Source: Stenotrophomonas maltophilia (GTDB lineage Bacteria > Pseudomonadota > Gammaproteobacteria > Xanthomonadales > Xanthomonadaceae). From it: a DNA stretch of 36,922 bases. The notes under the pieces are model-generated. The model was given only the letters and a program-made list of their open reading frames with translations. It did no database searches and had not been told where the DNA came from. Below are positions 34,858 through 36,922 of the stretch, in pieces (positions within the stretch are counted from its first letter, which is position 1; the number at the start of each line of letters is the position of its first letter). The translations under genes were made by a program, and so were the position numbers. The DNA lies in the NCBI RefSeq assembly GCF_013464915.1, contig NZ_RAVT01000034.1, positions 17,112-54,033 on the forward strand, given 5' to 3'.

Positions 34858-36875
34858 TGACGTTGGCAACCATGGCCCCCTTCCTGATCGGCGTGGCCGT
34901 CCTGCTGGTCGGTCTGCTCGGCCTGGCCGGCCTGTTCAAGGCCTTCTACCGCAAGGTCGACCAGGGCGTGGCCCTGATCGTCAACGACATGAGCTCCACG
35001 CCCAAGGTGCACTTCACCGGTGCGCTGATCATCCCGGTGCTGTACCGCGCAGAGCTGATGCGGATCAGCCTGATCACCCTGCAGATCGACCGCCGTGGCA
35101 AGGAAGGCCTGATCTGCCGCGACAACATGCGTGCCGATATCGCCGTGGCCTTCTACCTGCGCGTCAATGAAACCCAGGCCGACGTGCTGCGCGTGGCCAA
35201 GGCCATCGGCGCCGACCGTGCCTCGGACAAGCACGCCGTCGACGAGCTGTTCAACGCCAAGTTCTCCGAAGCATTGAAGACGGTCGGCAAGAAGTTCGAC
35301 TTCACCGAACTGTTCGAGAAGCGCCAGGAGTTCCGCGACGAGATCATCGCGGTGATCGGCAACGACCTCAACGGCTATGTGCTGGAAGACGTGGCGATCG
35401 ACTATCTGGAACAGACCCCGAAGTCGCTGCTGGACCAGTTCAACATCCTCGACGCGCAGGGCATCCGCAAGATCACCGAGCTGACCGCCGCGCAGAACGT
35501 GGTGACCAACGAGCTGGAGCAGAACGAGAAGCTCGCCATCACCAAGAAGAACGTGGAAGCGCGTGAGGCACTGCTGGCGCTGGAACGCCAGCAGGCCGAG
35601 GCCGAAGCCCGCCAGAAGCGCGAGATCGAGACCATCCGCGCACGCGAGGAAGCCGAGACCGCCAAGGTGCAGGAAGAGCAGCGCCAGCTGTCCGAGAACG
35701 CCCGCATCGAAGCGCAGCAGCTGATCGAGATCCGCGACCAGAACCGCCTGCGCGAAGTGGAAGTGGCCGAGCAGAACCGCCAGCGCGCGGTGGCCATCGA
35801 AGCCGAGCGCGTCGAGCGCGCACGCCAGCTGGAGCAGGTCACCACCGACCGCGAAGTGCAGCTGCAGGGCGTGGAGCGCGACAAGGTGGTCGAGCAGGGC
35901 AAGATGGACGTGGCCAACATCACCCGCGAACGCATCTCCATCGACAAGACCGTGGCCCAGGAAGAAGAGCGCATCAAGGAAGTGCGCGAGGTCTCCGAGG
36001 CCGACCGCCAGAAGCAGGTGCTGATCCTGGAAGCCGAGGCCAAGGCGCAGGAATCGCTGGTGCGCGAAGTGAAGGAAGCGCAGGCGCGCGAAACCGCATC
36101 CAAGCACCGTGCCGTTGAACTGACCACGCTGGCCCAGGCCGAGCATGAAGCGGCCGGCAAGCAGGCCGAAGCCAAGCGCCTGCTGGCCGACGCGCTGCGT
36201 GCCGAACAGGCCGCGCCGGGCCTGGCCGAAGCGCAGGTGCGCGAGGCCTCGGCACTGGCCATCGAGAAGGTCGGCATCGCCGAGGCCCGCGTGATCGAAG
36301 CCAAGGCCGAAGCCAGCCTGAAGCAGGGCAGCAACGAGGCCCGTGTGCTGGCCGAGACGCTGCAGGCGCAGGCCCAGGGCGAAGAAAAGATGGGCCTGGC
36401 GCGTGCTACTGCTACCGAGTCGCTGGGCAACGCCGAGGCTGGCGTGGTGCAGAAGAAGCTGCTGGCCGAGGCCGAGGGCCTGGTGCGCAAGTTCGAGGCG
36501 ATCGCCTCGCTGAGTGATCAGGCACGTGGCCACGAAGAGTTCCGCATGATGCTGGACAACAGCCTGAAGCAGGCGCTGGCCTCGATCGAAGCGGGCAAGG
36601 AAGTCTCGCGCGAGAACGCCAACGTCATCGCCAGCGCGCTGCGCAACGCCGACATCGACCTGGTCGGTGGCGACGGTGGCATGTTCGAGAACCTGGTCAA
36701 GGCGGTGTCGCTGGGCAAGTCGATCGAAGGCTTTGCCGGCAAGAGCCCGATCGTGCAGGAGCTGATGCAGCGCTACCTGGGCGTGGCCGTGGCCGAGCCG
36801 GCACCGCGCCAGATCGCCGAGGACGCCGAAGCGGTGCCCACCGTGTCGGCCACCGTGGTCGACAGCGCCCGTTGA
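34857..36875 (+). CDS. Flotillin-family protein (YqiK-like)
   Basis: A 672-residue membrane protein. One N-terminal helix (about residues 7-28) is followed by an SPFH/Band-7 domain (about 30-190). A very long Glu/Ala/Arg-rich coiled coil (about 200-520) then leads to a more globular C-terminus. This is the flotillin layout; bacterial flotillins form oligomers in membrane microdomains and are linked to envelope organisation and stress resistance. The ATG shares a base with the upstream stop (TGATG), and AAGGAG stands at good spacing, so the two genes form a tight operon. The length matches YqiK-type members rather than shorter FloT. Confidence 0.92.
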   Translation: MTLATMAPFLIGVAVLLVGLLGLAGLFKAFYRKVDQGVALIVNDMSSTPKVHFTGALIIPVLYRAELMRISLITLQIDRRGKEGLICRDNMRADIAVAFYLRVNETQADVLRVAKAIGADRASDKHAVDELFNAKFSEALKTVGKKFDFTELFEKRQEFRDEIIAVIGNDLNGYVLEDVAIDYLEQTPKSLLDQFNILDAQGIRKITELTAAQNVVTNELEQNEKLAITKKNVEAREALLALERQQAEAEARQKREIETIRAREEAETAKVQEEQRQLSENARIEAQQLIEIRDQNRLREVEVAEQNRQRAVAIEAERVERARQLEQVTTDREVQLQGVERDKVVEQGKMDVANITRERISIDKTVAQEEERIKEVREVSEADRQKQVLILEAEAKAQESLVREVKEAQARETASKHRAVELTTLAQAEHEAAGKQAEAKRLLADALRAEQAAPGLAEAQVREASALAIEKVGIAEARVIEAKAEASLKQGSNEARVLAETLQAQAQGEEKMGLARATATESLGNAEAGVVQKKLLAEAEGLVRKFEAIASLSDQARGHEEFRMMLDNSLKQALASIEAGKEVSRENANVIASALRNADIDLVGGDGGMFENLVKAVSLGKSIEGFAGKSPIVQELMQRYLGVAVAEPAPRQIAEDAEAVPTVSATVVDSAR

Positions 36876-36880
36876 TGCAT

Positions 36881-36908
36881 CGGGCGATGGCCACGCTGCC
36901 ATCGCCCG
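36881..36908 (+). terminator. Hairpin past the flotillin gene
   Basis: CGGGCGATGGC (36881-36891) pairs perfectly with GCCATCGCCCG (36898-36908). No T-run is seen before the window ends, so terminator activity is uncertain. Confidence 0.45.
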
Positions 36909-36922
36909 CCCGCGCCGGCCGC

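Noticed and set aside
34851..36902. A 683-codon minus-strand frame opposite the flotillin gene
   Set aside because: Leu/Gly/His-rich mirror of the flotillin coiled coil; no start signal and no motif.

Overview
This window reads as chromosomal DNA of a Stenotrophomonas, most likely the S. maltophilia complex. The reasons are high GC coding sequence, xanthomonad-style gene content (several TonB-dependent receptors, an Oar-like receptor, FimV) and at least ten short GTAG-headed palindromes of the SMAG type, which are characteristic of S. maltophilia. The assignment is from pattern recognition; no database was searched. No tRNA, rRNA, CRISPR array, prophage or insertion-sequence gene was recognised.

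Layout, left half. Positions 1-278 hold SMAG repeats, a 68-bp tandem duplication and a terminator. From 279 to 10816 four minus-strand genes follow: an M13 zinc-metalloprotease lipoprotein, a secreted S9 prolyl-oligopeptidase-type peptidase and two TonB-dependent receptors. Most are followed by strong hairpins, so they are a neighbourhood rather than one transcript. The set looks like surface uptake plus envelope peptide degradation. mrp (Fe-S carrier ATPase) is divergent from the second receptor and converges on a third, Oar-like receptor. An AT-rich control region of about 420 bp separates that receptor from dcd (dCTP deaminase).

Centre (16.0-25.7 kb) is housekeeping: a coupled minus-strand group (dienelactone hydrolase family, HIT protein, and a 55-residue membrane protein); rimO overlapping a DUF3025 gene; greB; a YjgR-like ATPase; a lytic transglycosylase followed by an RraB-like RNase E inhibitor; and a SCO1-type copper protein translationally coupled to psd.

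Right half is plus strand: prmB, aroC and a D-2-hydroxyacid dehydrogenase overlap one another; then asd, fimV, a small VOC protein, truA and trpF (the gammaproteobacterial asd-fimV-truA-trpF neighbourhood); then a YqiJ-like OB-fold membrane protein and a YqiK-like flotillin form a two-gene unit at the right end.

I found no convincing wholly new multi-gene system. The most unusual signals are non-coding: a perfect 66-bp palindrome between rraB and psd; a second long inverted repeat whose arm ends resemble it; SMAG elements that supply the stop regions of two converging genes; a probably leaderless fimV promoter; and a shared motif upstream of the TonB-dependent receptors.
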